A stretch of DNA of 64,000 nucleotides from Erythrobacter sp. 3-20A1M (GCF_018636735.1 NZ_CP045200.1:1426001-1490000); one strand, 5' to 3'; counted from the stretch's first letter, positions 1 through 9,824 are shown. The notes: generated by a model not told the origin, from the letters alone. Program-made: numbers and translations.

Positions 1-894
1 GGCGTGGTCATCTTCCTCCTTACCATGGCGACCGCCTTCATGGGCTACGTCCTGCCTTGGGGCCAGATGAGCTTCTGGGGGGCGAAGGTCATCACCGGCC
101 TGTTCGGCGCGATCCCGCTGGTGGGCGAGCCGATCCAGGTCTGGCTGCTCGGCGGCTACGCGCCCGACAACGCCGCGCTGAACCGCTTCTTCTCGCTGCA
201 TTTCATGCTGCCCTTCGTGATCGCGGGCGTCGTGATCCTGCACATCTGGGCGCTGCACATCCCCGGGTCGTCCAACCCGACCGGCGTTGAGGTAAAGAGC
301 GAAGCGGACACCGTGCCGTTCCATCCGTACTACACGGCGAAGGACGGGTTCGGGCTCGGCATTTTCCTCATTATCTACACGCTGTTTGTGTTCTTCCTGC
401 CGAACTATCTCGGCCACCCGGACAACTATATCGAGGCGAACCCGCTTTCGACGCCGGCACACATTGTGCCCGAATGGTACTTCTGGCCGTTTTATGCGAT
501 CTTGCGCGCCTTTACCTTCGACTTCATCCTGCCGGCGAAGCTGTGGGGTGTGCTCGCGATGTTCAGCGCGATCTTGTGCTGGTTCTTCCTGCCCTGGCTC
601 GACAAGTCGCCGGTGCGCAGCGGCCACTACCGCCCACTGTTCCGCAAGTTCTTCTGGTTCGGGCTGATCCCCGCGATGGCCGTGCTGTTCTATTGCGGCG
701 GCGCGCCGGCGGAGGAGCCCTATGTGATGCTGAGCCAGATCGCGACCGCGTATTATTTCCTCCACTTCCTCGTGATCTTGCCGATCGTATCGTCGATCGA
801 GCGGCCCGAGCCGCTGCCGCTATCCATTACCGAGGCGGTGCTGGGCTCCGACAAGACGCCGGTGAAGGGCGAGAACGCCTCTCCGGCGGTATGA
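1..894 (+). CDS. petB: Cytochrome b of the bc1 complex (5'-truncated by window edge)
   Basis: C-terminal about 297 residues of cytochrome b, the quinol-oxidising integral membrane subunit of respiratory complex III. The frame is open from base 1, so the true start lies outside the window. Visible features are several hydrophobic helices, a paired-His helix ([15 protein letters not shown]) carrying haem ligands, and the PEWY motif of the Qo site ([12 protein letters not shown]). It is followed 22 nt later by cytochrome c1, the normal fbc/pet order; the Rieske gene would be expected just upstream. Identity is near certain; only the N-terminal part is missing. Confidence 0.97.
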   Translation, partial: GVVIFLLTMATAFMGYVLPWGQMSFWGAKVITGLFGAIPLVGEPIQVWLLGGYAPDNAALNRFFSLHFMLPFVIAGVVILHIWALHIPGSSNPTGVEVKSEADTVPFHPYYTAKDGFGLGIFLIIYTLFVFFLPNYLGHPDNYIEANPLSTPAHIVPEWYFWPFYAILRAFTFDFILPAKLWGVLAMFSAILCWFFLPWLDKSPVRSGHYRPLFRKFFWFGLIPAMAVLFYCGGAPAEEPYVMLSQIATAYYFLHFLVILPIVSSIERPEPLPLSITEAVLGSDKTPVKGENASPAV

Positions 895-916
895 CGCGAC
901 AGGGAAAGACCACACG

Positions 917-1804
917 ATGATCCGCCTATTTGGTATCGCCGCAGGGCTCGTATTTACACTTGTCGTGCTGCTGGCCTTCATATCCGGCGCATATACCGCC
1001 GCGACCGATCCGACGCCCGAAAGCGTCGACCACGTATTCCATCTGCATCCGCACGAGCCGGAGGGCGGCTATTCGTTCACGGGGCCGGTCGGCACCTGGG
1101 ACCTGGCGCAGCTCCAGCGCGGGTACAAGGTGTACAAGGAAGTGTGCGCCGCCTGCCACTCGATGAAATTCGTCGCGTTCCGCGATCTGGGCGAGCTCGG
1201 CTACGACGAGGGCCAGGTGAAGGCGATCGCGGCAAGCGTGCAGGTTCCCGGTGTAAACCCGGACACGGGCGAGGAAACGAGCCGGGCCGCGACCCCGACC
1301 GACTATTTCCCGTCGCCTTATCCGAACGAGGTCGCTGCCAAGGCGGCCAATGGCGGGAAGGTGCCGCCCGATCTCTCGCTGATCACCAAGGCGCGCGAGG
1401 ACGGCACGGATTACGTTTATTCCCTGCTGACCGGCTACCGCGATCCCGCGACCTTCAAGCTTGAGAACGGCGAATCCCTCCACGAGGCGTTCCCGGACTG
1501 GTCGGTTCCGCCGGGGACCTATTTCAATCCCTACTTCTCGGCGCTGGCGATCGGCATGCCGCCGCCGCTGACGAGTGAAGGCCAGGTGACCTACGACGAC
1601 GGCACCAAGGCGACCATTCCCCAGATGTCGAAGGACGTTTCAGCATTCCTGACTTGGACTGCGGAGCCGAAGCTGGTGAAGCGCAAGCAGACCGGCTGGC
1701 CGGTGGTCCTGTTCCTCATCTTCGCCTCGGTTCTGGCCTATTTCGCCAAGAACCACGTCTGGGCGGCGGTGAAGCCGAAGAAGAAGGCGAGCAGGACTGA
1801 CTGA
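917..1804 (+). CDS. petC: Cytochrome c1 of the bc1 complex
   Basis: 295-aa membrane-anchored c-type cytochrome that passes electrons from the Rieske centre to soluble or membrane cytochrome c. It has an N-terminal hydrophobic signal/anchor (residues 3-25), the haem attachment motif CAACH at residues 77-81, a downstream AIGMPPPL segment supplying the Met axial ligand, and a C-terminal transmembrane helix (GWPVVLFLIFASVLAYF) followed by a Lys-rich cytoplasmic end. It lies 22 nt after cytochrome b and is probably cotranscribed with it. Confidence 0.97.
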   Translation: MIRLFGIAAGLVFTLVVLLAFISGAYTAATDPTPESVDHVFHLHPHEPEGGYSFTGPVGTWDLAQLQRGYKVYKEVCAACHSMKFVAFRDLGELGYDEGQVKAIAASVQVPGVNPDTGEETSRAATPTDYFPSPYPNEVAAKAANGGKVPPDLSLITKAREDGTDYVYSLLTGYRDPATFKLENGESLHEAFPDWSVPPGTYFNPYFSALAIGMPPPLTSEGQVTYDDGTKATIPQMSKDVSAFLTWTAEPKLVKRKQTGWPVVLFLIFASVLAYFAKNHVWAAVKPKKKASRTD

Positions 1805-1823
1805 CGCTGGTCCTGCGCCGGGC

Positions 1824-2360
1824 ATGACGCTGGCGGAACTGGAGCGCCATGTGCGCACCGTTCCCGACTTTCCGAAGCCGGGTATCCAGTTCCGCGACAT
1901 CACCACGCTGTTGTCGAATGGCGAGGCGCTCGCGGCATCCGTTGCGCTGCTTGCCGAACGCGCGCGGGCGCATCAGGCGGAATTGATCGCCGGGATCGAG
2001 GCGCGCGGCTTCATCTTCGGCACCGCAGTGGCGGTAGAGCTGGGCCTGGGCTTCGTGCCCGTACGCAAACCGGGCAAGCTCCCGGTGCCGACCATCGCCG
2101 TCGGTTACGCACTGGAATACGGCGCCGATCGGCTGGAACTCGATCCGGGGGCCGTGCCGCCCGGGACGCGGGTGGTTCTGGTCGACGACCTCGTTGCAAC
2201 CGGCGGAACCGCACTCGCCGCGACCGATCTGCTGCGCCGCACGGGCGCGCACGTCGCCGCCGCGCTATTTGCCATCGACCTTCCCGATCTCGGCGGTGCG
2301 CAGCGGCTCAGAGCAGAGGCTGTCCCTGTCGATGCCCTGATGACCTTTCCGGGCGACTGA
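1824..2360 (+). CDS. apt: Adenine phosphoribosyltransferase
   Basis: 178 aa, the normal length for Apt, which salvages adenine to AMP with PRPP in the cytosol. The PRPP-binding signature VLVDDLVATGGTA lies around residues 117-129, and the N-terminal FPKPGIQFRDITTLL segment is typical of bacterial Apt. It starts 19 nt after the cytochrome c1 stop. Its position behind the bc1 genes is a recurring arrangement in Sphingomonadales, from general knowledge, and does not imply a respiratory role. Confidence 0.96.
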   Translation: MTLAELERHVRTVPDFPKPGIQFRDITTLLSNGEALAASVALLAERARAHQAELIAGIEARGFIFGTAVAVELGLGFVPVRKPGKLPVPTIAVGYALEYGADRLELDPGAVPPGTRVVLVDDLVATGGTALAATDLLRRTGAHVAAALFAIDLPDLGGAQRLRAEAVPVDALMTFPGD

Positions 2361-2450
2361 CGCGGCATTACATACGCGGTGCGGATACTTTGCCCCGCGC
2401 GCGCATTCGGAGTAGGGTCAAGCGAAGGCCGAGGGGACAGCCACGCCATC

Positions 2451-4304
2451 ATGCATTCTGAAGCGCTCGTTATCGCCATCATCGGTGTCCTTGGCATCGG
2501 TGCGCAATGGCTCGCCTGGCGAACCAACTGGCCCGCCATCGTCCTCATGCTGGCCGCCGGCTTCCTCGCCGGACCGATCCTCGGTTTTCTGAATCCGGAG
2601 GAAACCTTCGGTAACCTGCTGGAGCCGATGATCAGCATCGGGGTCGCGCTGATCCTGTTCGAAGGGGGATTGAGCCTCGACCTGCGCGAATTGCGCCATT
2701 CCGGCGATGCCGTCTGGCGGCTCGCCACGATCGGTGTCGCGGTAGGTTGGGCGCTGGGATCGGCCGCCGGGTTCTACGTTGCCGGCATCGTCTGGCCGGT
2801 AGCGATCCTGTTCGGGGGCATCCTGGTGGTGACCGGCCCGACCGTCGTGCTTCCCCTGCTAAGGCAATCGAACATTCAGACCCGGCCCGCTTCGATTCTG
2901 AAGTGGGAAGCGATCGTGAATGATCCGACCGGCGCGCTGTGCGCCGTGATCGCCTACGAGTATTTCCGCAAGGTTGCCGAGGCACCAGGAGCCTCCCTGC
3001 TTGAGGTGGTCCCGCCGCTCCTCATCGCAGCGGTGATCGCAGGGGTGATCGGCTACGCCGCCGCAGCGGCAATCGCCTACCTCTTCCCGCGCGGCGCGGT
3101 GCCTGAATATCTGAAGGTCCCCGTACTCTTCAGCGTGGTCATCGGAGTGTTCGTACTTTCGAACAAGATCGAGCATGAAGCAGGGCTGGTCGCGGTGACC
3201 GTGATGGGCGTCGCGCTTGCCAATATGGACATGTCGAGCCTGCGATCGATCCATCCGTTCAAGGAGAATATCGCGGTCCTGCTGGTCTCGGGCATATTCA
3301 TCCTGCTGTCGTCATCGCTCCAGTTCGACGAACTCCAATATTTCAACTGGCGCTTCGGCGCGTTCTTACTCGTCCTGCTCTTCTTTGTACGCCCCGTGAC
3401 GGTCTTGGTCTCGCTGCTCGGCAGCTCCACTCCGTGGAACGAGCGATTGTTCATCGCCTGGATCGCGCCGCGCGGTATCGTGCTGGTCGCGATCTCGGGC
3501 CTGTTCGCCCTGCGCCTGAACGAAATCGGCTATACCGATGGAAATCTGCTGATCGGGTTGAGCTTCGCGGTGGTCGTGGCGACCATTGTGGCGCATGGTT
3601 TCACGGTCGACATCGTCGCTCGTTGGCTCAAGATAAAGGGCACGAACCGCCCCGGCCTGCTTGTGGTCGGTTCCACTCCGTGGGGCGTGGCTTTGGGCAA
3701 GCAGATGCACGATTTGGACACTCCGGTGATGGTGGTCGATTCGAGCTGGCAACGTCTCGCCGCCGCGCGTCGTGAAGGATTACCGTATTATCACGGCGAG
3801 ATCCTGAACGAGGCGACCGAACATAACCTTGATCTGAATCCCTACCAGGTGCTGGTCGCAGTGACCGAGAACGAGGCCTACAACGCACTGGTATGTAGCG
3901 AGTTCGCTCACGAGGTCGGTCGCGACAGCGTCTACCAGCTCGGCGATGCGGACGAGGAGGATCATCGCGCTCTGCCGCCTTCGCTCCGCGGGCGAGCCCT
4001 GTTCGAGGCCGGCTTCGGCGTCGCCGAGGTGCACCAGCGCCAGCAGGACAAATGGGAATTTCGCCGAACCAAGCTGACCGACGAATTCTCGATCGAAGAT
4101 GCGCGCGAGAAACTGCCCGACGGGGCGCAGATGTTGTTGCTGTTGCGTGAAGGCGGCATAATGCGCTTCTTCACGCATGCCGCCCGGCCCGAGCCGAGGG
4201 CTGGCGATATCGTGATATCCTATTCCCCGCCCGAGCCGGGAGATCGCGAGGCCGCCGCAGCGAAACGCGCAGCGAAACGCGCCAGCCCGGCACAGCCGGC
4301 ATGA
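2451..4304 (+). CDS. Cation/proton antiporter (CPA1/NhaP-like) with C-terminal TrkA-N/RCK domains
   Basis: 617 aa from the ATG at 2451; an upstream in-frame GTG at 2379 would add a non-hydrophobic leader and is less likely. The N-terminal about 400 residues form 12-13 hydrophobic helices with the NDPTG motif around residues 161-165, the ion-binding Asn-Asp of CPA antiporters. A Rossmann-like TrkA-N domain follows (GLLVVGSTPWGVALGKQM), then a TrkA-C-like end and a Lys/Ala-rich tail. The likely role is Na+ or K+ export in exchange for protons, gated by a nucleotide. The ion specificity cannot be read from sequence. Confidence 0.9.
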   Translation: MHSEALVIAIIGVLGIGAQWLAWRTNWPAIVLMLAAGFLAGPILGFLNPEETFGNLLEPMISIGVALILFEGGLSLDLRELRHSGDAVWRLATIGVAVGWALGSAAGFYVAGIVWPVAILFGGILVVTGPTVVLPLLRQSNIQTRPASILKWEAIVNDPTGALCAVIAYEYFRKVAEAPGASLLEVVPPLLIAAVIAGVIGYAAAAAIAYLFPRGAVPEYLKVPVLFSVVIGVFVLSNKIEHEAGLVAVTVMGVALANMDMSSLRSIHPFKENIAVLLVSGIFILLSSSLQFDELQYFNWRFGAFLLVLLFFVRPVTVLVSLLGSSTPWNERLFIAWIAPRGIVLVAISGLFALRLNEIGYTDGNLLIGLSFAVVVATIVAHGFTVDIVARWLKIKGTNRPGLLVVGSTPWGVALGKQMHDLDTPVMVVDSSWQRLAAARREGLPYYHGEILNEATEHNLDLNPYQVLVAVTENEAYNALVCSEFAHEVGRDSVYQLGDADEEDHRALPPSLRGRALFEAGFGVAEVHQRQQDKWEFRRTKLTDEFSIEDAREKLPDGAQMLLLLREGGIMRFFTHAARPEPRAGDIVISYSPPEPGDREAAAAKRAAKRASPAQPA

Positions 4305-4324
4305 ATGATTCGAGGAAAAGACCG

Positions 4325-4978
4325 ATGAACCGCACCCCCCTTATCGCCATCGCAGTGGCGACCTTTGCACTCGGCTTGACTGCCTGTGACGAAGGCAGGG
4401 AGGCTCAGCCCTCATCCACCCCCACACAAACATCCACGCCTACCTCTGCCGATCCGGTCAGCATCATCCGGCCCGATATCGAGGAGGCGCCGACCGTCCC
4501 TCTCGAATCGCTCGATGCGACCATCGGCTTCGGCAGCACCGGGTCGGAGATATCGCCCGAGGCCGAGGCGCAATTGCGCGACGTGCTCGAGTCTCCGCAA
4601 TTGTCGCGCGGGCAGGCTATTACCATTCGCGGGCATTCCGACAGTTCGGGGCGGAACGAGGCGAACATGAAGCTGTCGCAGGAACGGGCCAATGCCGTGC
4701 GCGACTGGCTGGTCGACCACGGCGTCGCGAAGGACCGGCTGACGGTGATCGCGTTCGGAGAGCAGAACCCGGTTCAGCCCAACGCGCTTCCCGATGGCAC
4801 CCCGAACGAACCGGGCCGGACCGCGAATCGCCGCGTGGAAATCCACGTCGCGGTGCCTGCAGGCGCCACCATGACCGCAGAGGAAGCGCAGTCGGCGCAA
4901 GAGAAGGATGCAGTTCGCGCCACGGCGGCACCGAACTCGGCCCAGCCAACCACCGAACCAACGGGCTCGGACGAATAA
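4325..4978 (+). CDS. OmpA-family lipoprotein
   Basis: 217 aa from the ATG at 4325, preceded by an AGGAAAAG ribosome binding site. An upstream ATG at 4301 overlaps the previous stop codon and is less likely because it would disturb the signal peptide. The N-terminus is a lipoprotein signal ending in a lipobox (LGLTAC, Cys21). A Pro/Thr/Ser-rich linker and an OmpA C-terminal peptidoglycan-binding domain follow (TIRGHSDSSG, then NRRVEIHV). The protein is probably outer-membrane anchored with the OmpA domain in the periplasm. The antiporter stop and this gene nearly touch, so the two may be cotranscribed. Confidence 0.88.
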   Translation: MNRTPLIAIAVATFALGLTACDEGREAQPSSTPTQTSTPTSADPVSIIRPDIEEAPTVPLESLDATIGFGSTGSEISPEAEAQLRDVLESPQLSRGQAITIRGHSDSSGRNEANMKLSQERANAVRDWLVDHGVAKDRLTVIAFGEQNPVQPNALPDGTPNEPGRTANRRVEIHVAVPAGATMTAEEAQSAQEKDAVRATAAPNSAQPTTEPTGSDE

Positions 4979-5026
4979 AGCGGCGTTGACGGATAGCCCC
5001 CACCGGTGGCAATGCGAGCCGGTAGA

Positions 5027-5100
5027 GCGGGTATAGCATAGTGGTAATGCTCTAGCCTTCCAAGCTAGCTAGAGGGGTTCGATTCCCCTTACCCGCTCCA
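5027..5100 (+). tRNA. tRNA-Gly (anticodon TCC)
   Basis: 74-nt cloverleaf including the encoded CCA. The acceptor arms GCGGGTA and TACCCGC pair fully. The anticodon stem CTAGC/GCTAG closes the loop CTTCCAA with anticodon TCC. The T arm GAGGGGTTCGATTCCCCTT has the standard TTCGATT loop. It stands alone between an OmpA-like gene and the molybdenum oxidoreductase operon; no integrase or direct repeat was seen beside it. Confidence 0.97.
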
Positions 5101-5220
5101 GTCTCTCCTTAGTGTATCGCCGACAGCTTCCCCGACGAGAGATCGAGCCGTGCCTCCAGTGGCGAATTCCGCCCCTGAAAGATAGTCGGACCCCAAATGC
5201 TTCCAGTTGGTTAGGATACC

Positions 5221-5745
5221 ATGGAGGCACATGTGAGCGATACCATCACCGTAAACGGAACCGAGCATTCAGTCCCGGATGACCCCCGTGTCACACTACT
5301 GGATTTTCTTCGCCAGCACATTGGCTTGACCGGCACGAAAAAGGGCTGCGACCATGGCCAATGCGGGGCGTGCACGGTTATCGTCAACGGTATGCGCATC
5401 AATAGCTGCCTTACTTTGGCTGCGATGCACGATGGCGATAGCGTGACCACGATCGAGGGTCTTGGCACGCCGGAGGCGCCGTCGTCGTTGCAAACCGCGT
5501 TTGTGGAGCATGACGGCTACCAGTGCGGCTATTGCACGCCGGGCCAGATTTGCTCTGCGACCGCGATGCTCGACGAGATCGCCAGCGGCTTCGCCAGCGA
5601 CGCGAGCGAGAACCTGCAGGGCGAGATGCGACCGACGCCAGAGGAAATCCGCGAGCGAATGAGCGGCAATCTGTGTCGCTGTGGAGCCTACGCTAATATC
5701 GTGGCCGCCATTCAGGATGTAGCCGGCAAGGGAGACGCCCGATGA
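5221..5745 (+). CDS. paoA: [2Fe-2S] subunit of a molybdenum aldehyde oxidoreductase (PaoA/YagT type)
   Basis: 174 aa. The N-terminal plant-ferredoxin-like cluster site is GCDHGQCGACT with a following Cys, and the C-terminal site has CGYCTPGQIC and GNLCRCGAY, the two-cluster layout of the xanthine dehydrogenase family small subunit. It closely follows E. coli PaoA in sequence but has no Tat signal, so a cytoplasmic enzyme is inferred. Start is uncertain: ATG 5221 has AGGA upstream, while GTG 5233 has GGAGG five bases before it. It overlaps the FAD subunit by 4 nt. Confidence 0.92.
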   Translation: MEAHVSDTITVNGTEHSVPDDPRVTLLDFLRQHIGLTGTKKGCDHGQCGACTVIVNGMRINSCLTLAAMHDGDSVTTIEGLGTPEAPSSLQTAFVEHDGYQCGYCTPGQICSATAMLDEIASGFASDASENLQGEMRPTPEEIRERMSGNLCRCGAYANIVAAIQDVAGKGDAR

Positions 5746-6728
5746 GACCGTTCGACTTCCAGCGGCCTGACAGCCTCGCGCACGCCCACCAGCTTGCGGC
5801 CCCGGAAAATGCGACCGCGATCGCGGGAGGTACCAACCTCCTCGACCTGATGAAGCTGCAGGTGGAACGACCTGAGCGCCTGGTCGATATCAACCGTCTT
5901 GGGATGACCGAGATCGCGGATGGTGCCGATGGCGGTCTGCGCATCGGAGCGCTCGCCTCCAATACCGCGACGGCCAACCATGATCGGGTGCGCGCCGAAT
6001 ATCCGGTGCTCGCCCGTGCCATCCTGGCCGGAGCGACGCAGCAATTGCGCAACCGGGCCACGACCGGCGGAAATCTTTGCCAGCGAACGCGCTGCTATTA
6101 TTTCACCAATATCGACCAACCGTGCAACAAGCGCGAGCCGGGATCGGGGTGCGGTGCCATCGACGGCATAGCGCATCTGCACGCGATTCTCGGCACCAGC
6201 GCCGATTGTATCGCAACTTACCCCGGTGACATGGCGGTGGCGATGAGCGCCTTGGGCGCCACGGTCGAAATCGAAAGCGCTGATGGCATCGAACGCTCCG
6301 TTCCGGTGCGCGACTTTCACTTGCTGCCCGGTGATACGCCTTGGCGCGACAACGTGCTGGAAACCGGAGATATTATCACCGCTGTCACGCTTCCGGCGCC
6401 GGTTCCCGGCAAACAGCTTTATCGCAAGGTGCGCGAGAGATCGTCTTACGCGTTCGCGCTGGTATCGGTAGCGGCGATCGTCGCCATGGAAGATGGCGCC
6501 ATTACCCGCGCCGACCTCGCCTTCGGCGGGATTGCGCACAAACCGTGGTATGATCCGCGCCTGTCGGAGCTTCTTATTGGAGAGGCACCATCGCGTGCGC
6601 TGTTCGACAAGGCGGCCGATGTGCTGCTGGAGGACGCACGCGGCTACCGCGAGAACGATTTCAAGATACCGCTTGCCCGGCGCACGCTTGCCGCGGTGCT
6701 GGCCGAAGCGACGGAGACCGAACTATGA
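5742..6728 (+). CDS. paoB: FAD-binding subunit of the molybdenum aldehyde oxidoreductase (PaoB/YagS type)
   Basis: 328 aa. The FAD-binding loop IAGGTNLLDLMK lies near residues 28-39 and TTGGNLCQRTRC near 107-118. The insert with Cys residues (LCQRTRCYY, then QPCNKREPGSGCGA) is characteristic of the PaoB branch, where it carries an extra [4Fe-4S] cluster. It passes electrons between the 2Fe-2S subunit and FAD. ATGA-type overlaps with both neighbours indicate a translationally coupled three-gene operon. Confidence 0.92.
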   Translation: MRPFDFQRPDSLAHAHQLAAPENATAIAGGTNLLDLMKLQVERPERLVDINRLGMTEIADGADGGLRIGALASNTATANHDRVRAEYPVLARAILAGATQQLRNRATTGGNLCQRTRCYYFTNIDQPCNKREPGSGCGAIDGIAHLHAILGTSADCIATYPGDMAVAMSALGATVEIESADGIERSVPVRDFHLLPGDTPWRDNVLETGDIITAVTLPAPVPGKQLYRKVRERSSYAFALVSVAAIVAMEDGAITRADLAFGGIAHKPWYDPRLSELLIGEAPSRALFDKAADVLLEDARGYRENDFKIPLARRTLAAVLAEATETEL

Positions 6729-8914
6729 GCGCGCACCTGAAGCAGGATGAGCCCATCACCTCGAACCGGCTCGACAAGATGAAGCAGGGGATCATCGGGA
6801 AGCCGATATCGCGCATCGACGGGCTGGCGAAAGTTACCGGGACTGCGCCCTACGCGGCAGAATATCGGGTCGAAGGTCTGGCCGAAGGCGTGCTCGTCAC
6901 CTCGCGCATCACCTATGGAGAGGTGGTTTCCATCGACAAGACCAGCGTGATGTCCATGCCCGGCGTTATCGCGGTTGTCGACGACGAGCGCCTGACCACG
7001 CGCGCCGCGCAGGGCACCGCCAACGAGGCACCCCAGCAGGATCCGCGCACGGTCTGCTATTGGGGCCAACCGATCGCGCTGGTCGTCGCTGAGACCTTCG
7101 AGCAGGCGCGCGATGCGGCAAAGCACCTGAAGGTCGAATACCGTGCGACAAGTGGGGCCCCGCTCGACCCCGATGGCGTAACGCCGGAAGAGCAGGAAGA
7201 CGAGACCGTCAACCAGGGCGATCTGGATGGAGCAATGGCGAGTGCCGCGCATACGAGCGATGTGCAGGTCAAAACCGAAGGGCACGCGTCTGCGGCCATG
7301 GAGCCGCACGCGGCGATCGCCGAATGGGTTGGCGACAGGTTGACGGTCCACGCCTCCCTGCAGATGCCGAACTATAACATTACCGAACTGGCGGACAGCC
7401 TGGGTATCGAGGAAGATAATATCCGGCTCGTATCTCGCTATGTCGGCGGGGGCTTCGGCTCGAAACTAGGCATCAGCGAAGAGACGGTGGCGGCCGCGGT
7501 CGCGGCGCGCGAACTCAAGCGACCGGTGCGGGTGGTGATGAGCCGCCAGCAAGTCTTCCAGTGCGTCATGCGCCGGTCCGAAACGACACAGAGATTGCGC
7601 TTGGCGAGTGACGAGGAAGGTCGGCTGGACGGCTTCGGCCACCAGGCGCTCGTTTCCAATCTGCCGGGTGAGGAATTCGCCGAGCCGGTCCTCCAGTCCT
7701 CGCATTTCCTTTACGGGGGCGAGAACCGGCAACTGAAGCTGGAAGTCGCTCGCATTCACAGGATGACGGCCGGTTCAGTCCGCGCACCGGGCGAAGCCGT
7801 CGGCATGCCGGCGCTGGAAATCGCGATGGATGTCCTCGCGGAAAAATCGGGCGTCGATCCGGTCGAATTGCGGTTGCGGAATATTCCGGATCGCAACCCG
7901 GAAGAGGACCTTCCCTTTTCCTCGCGCAAACTGGCAGAATGCCTGCGGGAAGGGGCGGACAAGTTCGGATGGGACGGTGGGCCCAGGACACCACGCCAGC
8001 GCCGCGAGGGCGAATGGTGGATCGGCACCGGAATGGCGAGCGCCGCGCGCGTGCACAATGTCGGCGAAGCCAAGGCCCGCGTGACTTTGAAGAGCGACGG
8101 CACGGCCGTGGTTCAGAGCGATATGACCGACATCGGCACCGGGACCTACACCATCGTCGCACAGATTGCCGGCGAGATGCTTGGCCTGTCCGTAGAGCAG
8201 GTGCTGGTGGAACTGGGTGATACGGATCATCCCAAGGGTCCGGGCTCGGGCGGAAGCTGGGGCGCTGCGTCGATCGGGTCGGCTGTCTATGTCGCGTGCG
8301 AAGCCTTGCGCGAAAAGATTGCGCAGCGCGTTGGCACCAGCGAAGAAAGCATGGAGCTTCGCGATGGCGCAGTGGTCGGCGGCAAGTCACTGGCGGAATT
8401 GCTGGATGGAGAAGACCTCTCCGAAGAAGGGCATTACGAGCCGGGCGATATTTCCGACAGCCATACCGCATCCGGTTTCGGCGCGTTTTTCGCCGAAGTT
8501 CGGGTCAATCGCTTTACCGGCGAAACCCGTGTCAACCGCATGCTGGGTGCCTTCGGTTTCGGGCGGGTGCTGAACGAGAAGACGGCCCGATCGCAATGTC
8601 TGGGCGGGATCACCTGGAGCATCGGCGTTGCGTTGACCGAGGCGCTGCTGTTCGACCCGGTCGACGGCCATCTCGTGAACTGCGACCTTGCGGAATATCA
8701 CGTGCCCGTGAACCGTGACGTGGCCGATGTCGAAGTCCTCATGCTCGAAGAGCGTGATCCGGTCGCAAGCCCGATTCAGGCGAAGGGCATCGGTGAACTG
8801 GGGATGTGCGGCGGCGCGGCGGCGATCGCGAATGCGATTTACAATGCCAGTGGCGCGCGCATCTATCATTACCCGATGACACCGGAGCGAGTGCTTGCCG
8901 CTCTGCCGGACTGA
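6725..8914 (+). CDS. paoC: Molybdopterin-binding catalytic subunit of the aldehyde oxidoreductase (PaoC/YagR type)
   Basis: 729 aa, the size expected for the large subunit of PaoABC-type enzymes. Visible family motifs are the molybdopterin segment VGGGFGSK, the segment GPGSGGSWGAAS, and the C-terminal KGIGELG with the likely catalytic Glu. It would oxidise aldehydes or N-heterocycles at a molybdenum cytosine dinucleotide cofactor. No PaoD/XdhC-like cofactor insertion gene is adjacent, so maturation must rely on a factor encoded elsewhere. Substrate cannot be assigned from sequence. Confidence 0.93.
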   Translation: MSAHLKQDEPITSNRLDKMKQGIIGKPISRIDGLAKVTGTAPYAAEYRVEGLAEGVLVTSRITYGEVVSIDKTSVMSMPGVIAVVDDERLTTRAAQGTANEAPQQDPRTVCYWGQPIALVVAETFEQARDAAKHLKVEYRATSGAPLDPDGVTPEEQEDETVNQGDLDGAMASAAHTSDVQVKTEGHASAAMEPHAAIAEWVGDRLTVHASLQMPNYNITELADSLGIEEDNIRLVSRYVGGGFGSKLGISEETVAAAVAARELKRPVRVVMSRQQVFQCVMRRSETTQRLRLASDEEGRLDGFGHQALVSNLPGEEFAEPVLQSSHFLYGGENRQLKLEVARIHRMTAGSVRAPGEAVGMPALEIAMDVLAEKSGVDPVELRLRNIPDRNPEEDLPFSSRKLAECLREGADKFGWDGGPRTPRQRREGEWWIGTGMASAARVHNVGEAKARVTLKSDGTAVVQSDMTDIGTGTYTIVAQIAGEMLGLSVEQVLVELGDTDHPKGPGSGGSWGAASIGSAVYVACEALREKIAQRVGTSEESMELRDGAVVGGKSLAELLDGEDLSEEGHYEPGDISDSHTASGFGAFFAEVRVNRFTGETRVNRMLGAFGFGRVLNEKTARSQCLGGITWSIGVALTEALLFDPVDGHLVNCDLAEYHVPVNRDVADVEVLMLEERDPVASPIQAKGIGELGMCGGAAAIANAIYNASGARIYHYPMTPERVLAALPD

Positions 8915-8957
8915 TGTGGGCTAACGGCTGGCGGACAAGCCGCAGTTATGCTTTTGC

Positions 8958-9824
8958 ATGCCCTTTATGTCGCGTATCCGGACTCGATCGATGACCGAAC
9001 GCCCTCTCATGTCGATTTATCCTGCAATCCGGGACGACATCGCCGATCTTACGACCCGGCGCCCGCTTCCGGGACGCGGTGTTCCGCATCTCGACCCGTT
9101 CCTGTTTCTGAACCATCATGGCCCGCAGACTTACCCTCCGCGGAACCACGGCCTGCCGTTTGGACCTCACCCGCATCGCGGGTTCGAGACCGTCACCTTC
9201 GTCCTCGCCGGAAGTCTGGCGCATAGCGACAGTAGCGGTGCGCAGAGCGTGGTAAAGGATGGCGGTGTGCAATGGATGACCGCCGGTTCGGGCATCGTCC
9301 ATTCGGAACTTTCGCCGGACACGTTCAAAGCGGAGGGCGGGCCGCTCGAAATACTGCAGCTTTGGGTCAATCTTCCGGCAGCATTGAAGTTTACCGAACC
9401 CGCGTATCGAGAGGTACCGGCCAAGCTCATTCCAGAAGTCGATCTCGGGGAGGGAGCAACCTTGCGACCCGTTTCTGGATTTGACGATGCTCCGGTGGAT
9501 TCGCTGACGGGTATCGCGCTCGGAACGTTGACCCTGGAGGCGGGGGCCGAAATATCTCTGCCGATACCGTCCGATCACACGATTTTCTTCTATACGATCC
9601 GCGGAGAAGCGAAGGCCGGCGGAGCGACGGTTCCCGAGCATCACCTCGCCACCTTCGGCAGTGGCGAGCACCTCGTCATCGCGGCGGAAAAACGGGTGAA
9701 CATTCTGCTCGGCCATGCAGAGCCGATCAGGGAACCGATCGTGGCGCATGGCCCGTTCGTGATGAACAGCGAACGGGAAATCGTCGAAGCGTTCGAGGCC
9801 TATCGTCGCGGTGAATTCGCCTGA
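8958..9824 (+). CDS. Pirin family protein
   Basis: 288 aa bicupin of the pirin family. The N-terminal cupin has the metal-binding pattern around GPHPHRGFETVT and the signature VQWMTAGSGIVHSE; a second cupin covers roughly residues 190-260. Some pirins are quercetin 2,3-dioxygenases and others are redox cofactors, so the function is open. Start is unsure: ATGs at 8958, 8967, 8991 and 9009 are all possible and none has a strong ribosome binding site. It converges with acs. Confidence 0.88.
   Translation: MPFMSRIRTRSMTERPLMSIYPAIRDDIADLTTRRPLPGRGVPHLDPFLFLNHHGPQTYPPRNHGLPFGPHPHRGFETVTFVLAGSLAHSDSSGAQSVVKDGGVQWMTAGSGIVHSELSPDTFKAEGGPLEILQLWVNLPAALKFTEPAYREVPAKLIPEVDLGEGATLRPVSGFDDAPVDSLTGIALGTLTLEAGAEISLPIPSDHTIFFYTIRGEAKAGGATVPEHHLATFGSGEHLVIAAEKRVNILLGHAEPIREPIVAHGPFVMNSEREIVEAFEAYRRGEFA

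Noticed and set aside
5101-5220. Attachment site at the tRNA-Gly 3' end
   Set aside because: No direct repeat of the tRNA end, no integrase gene and no compositional break were found nearby.
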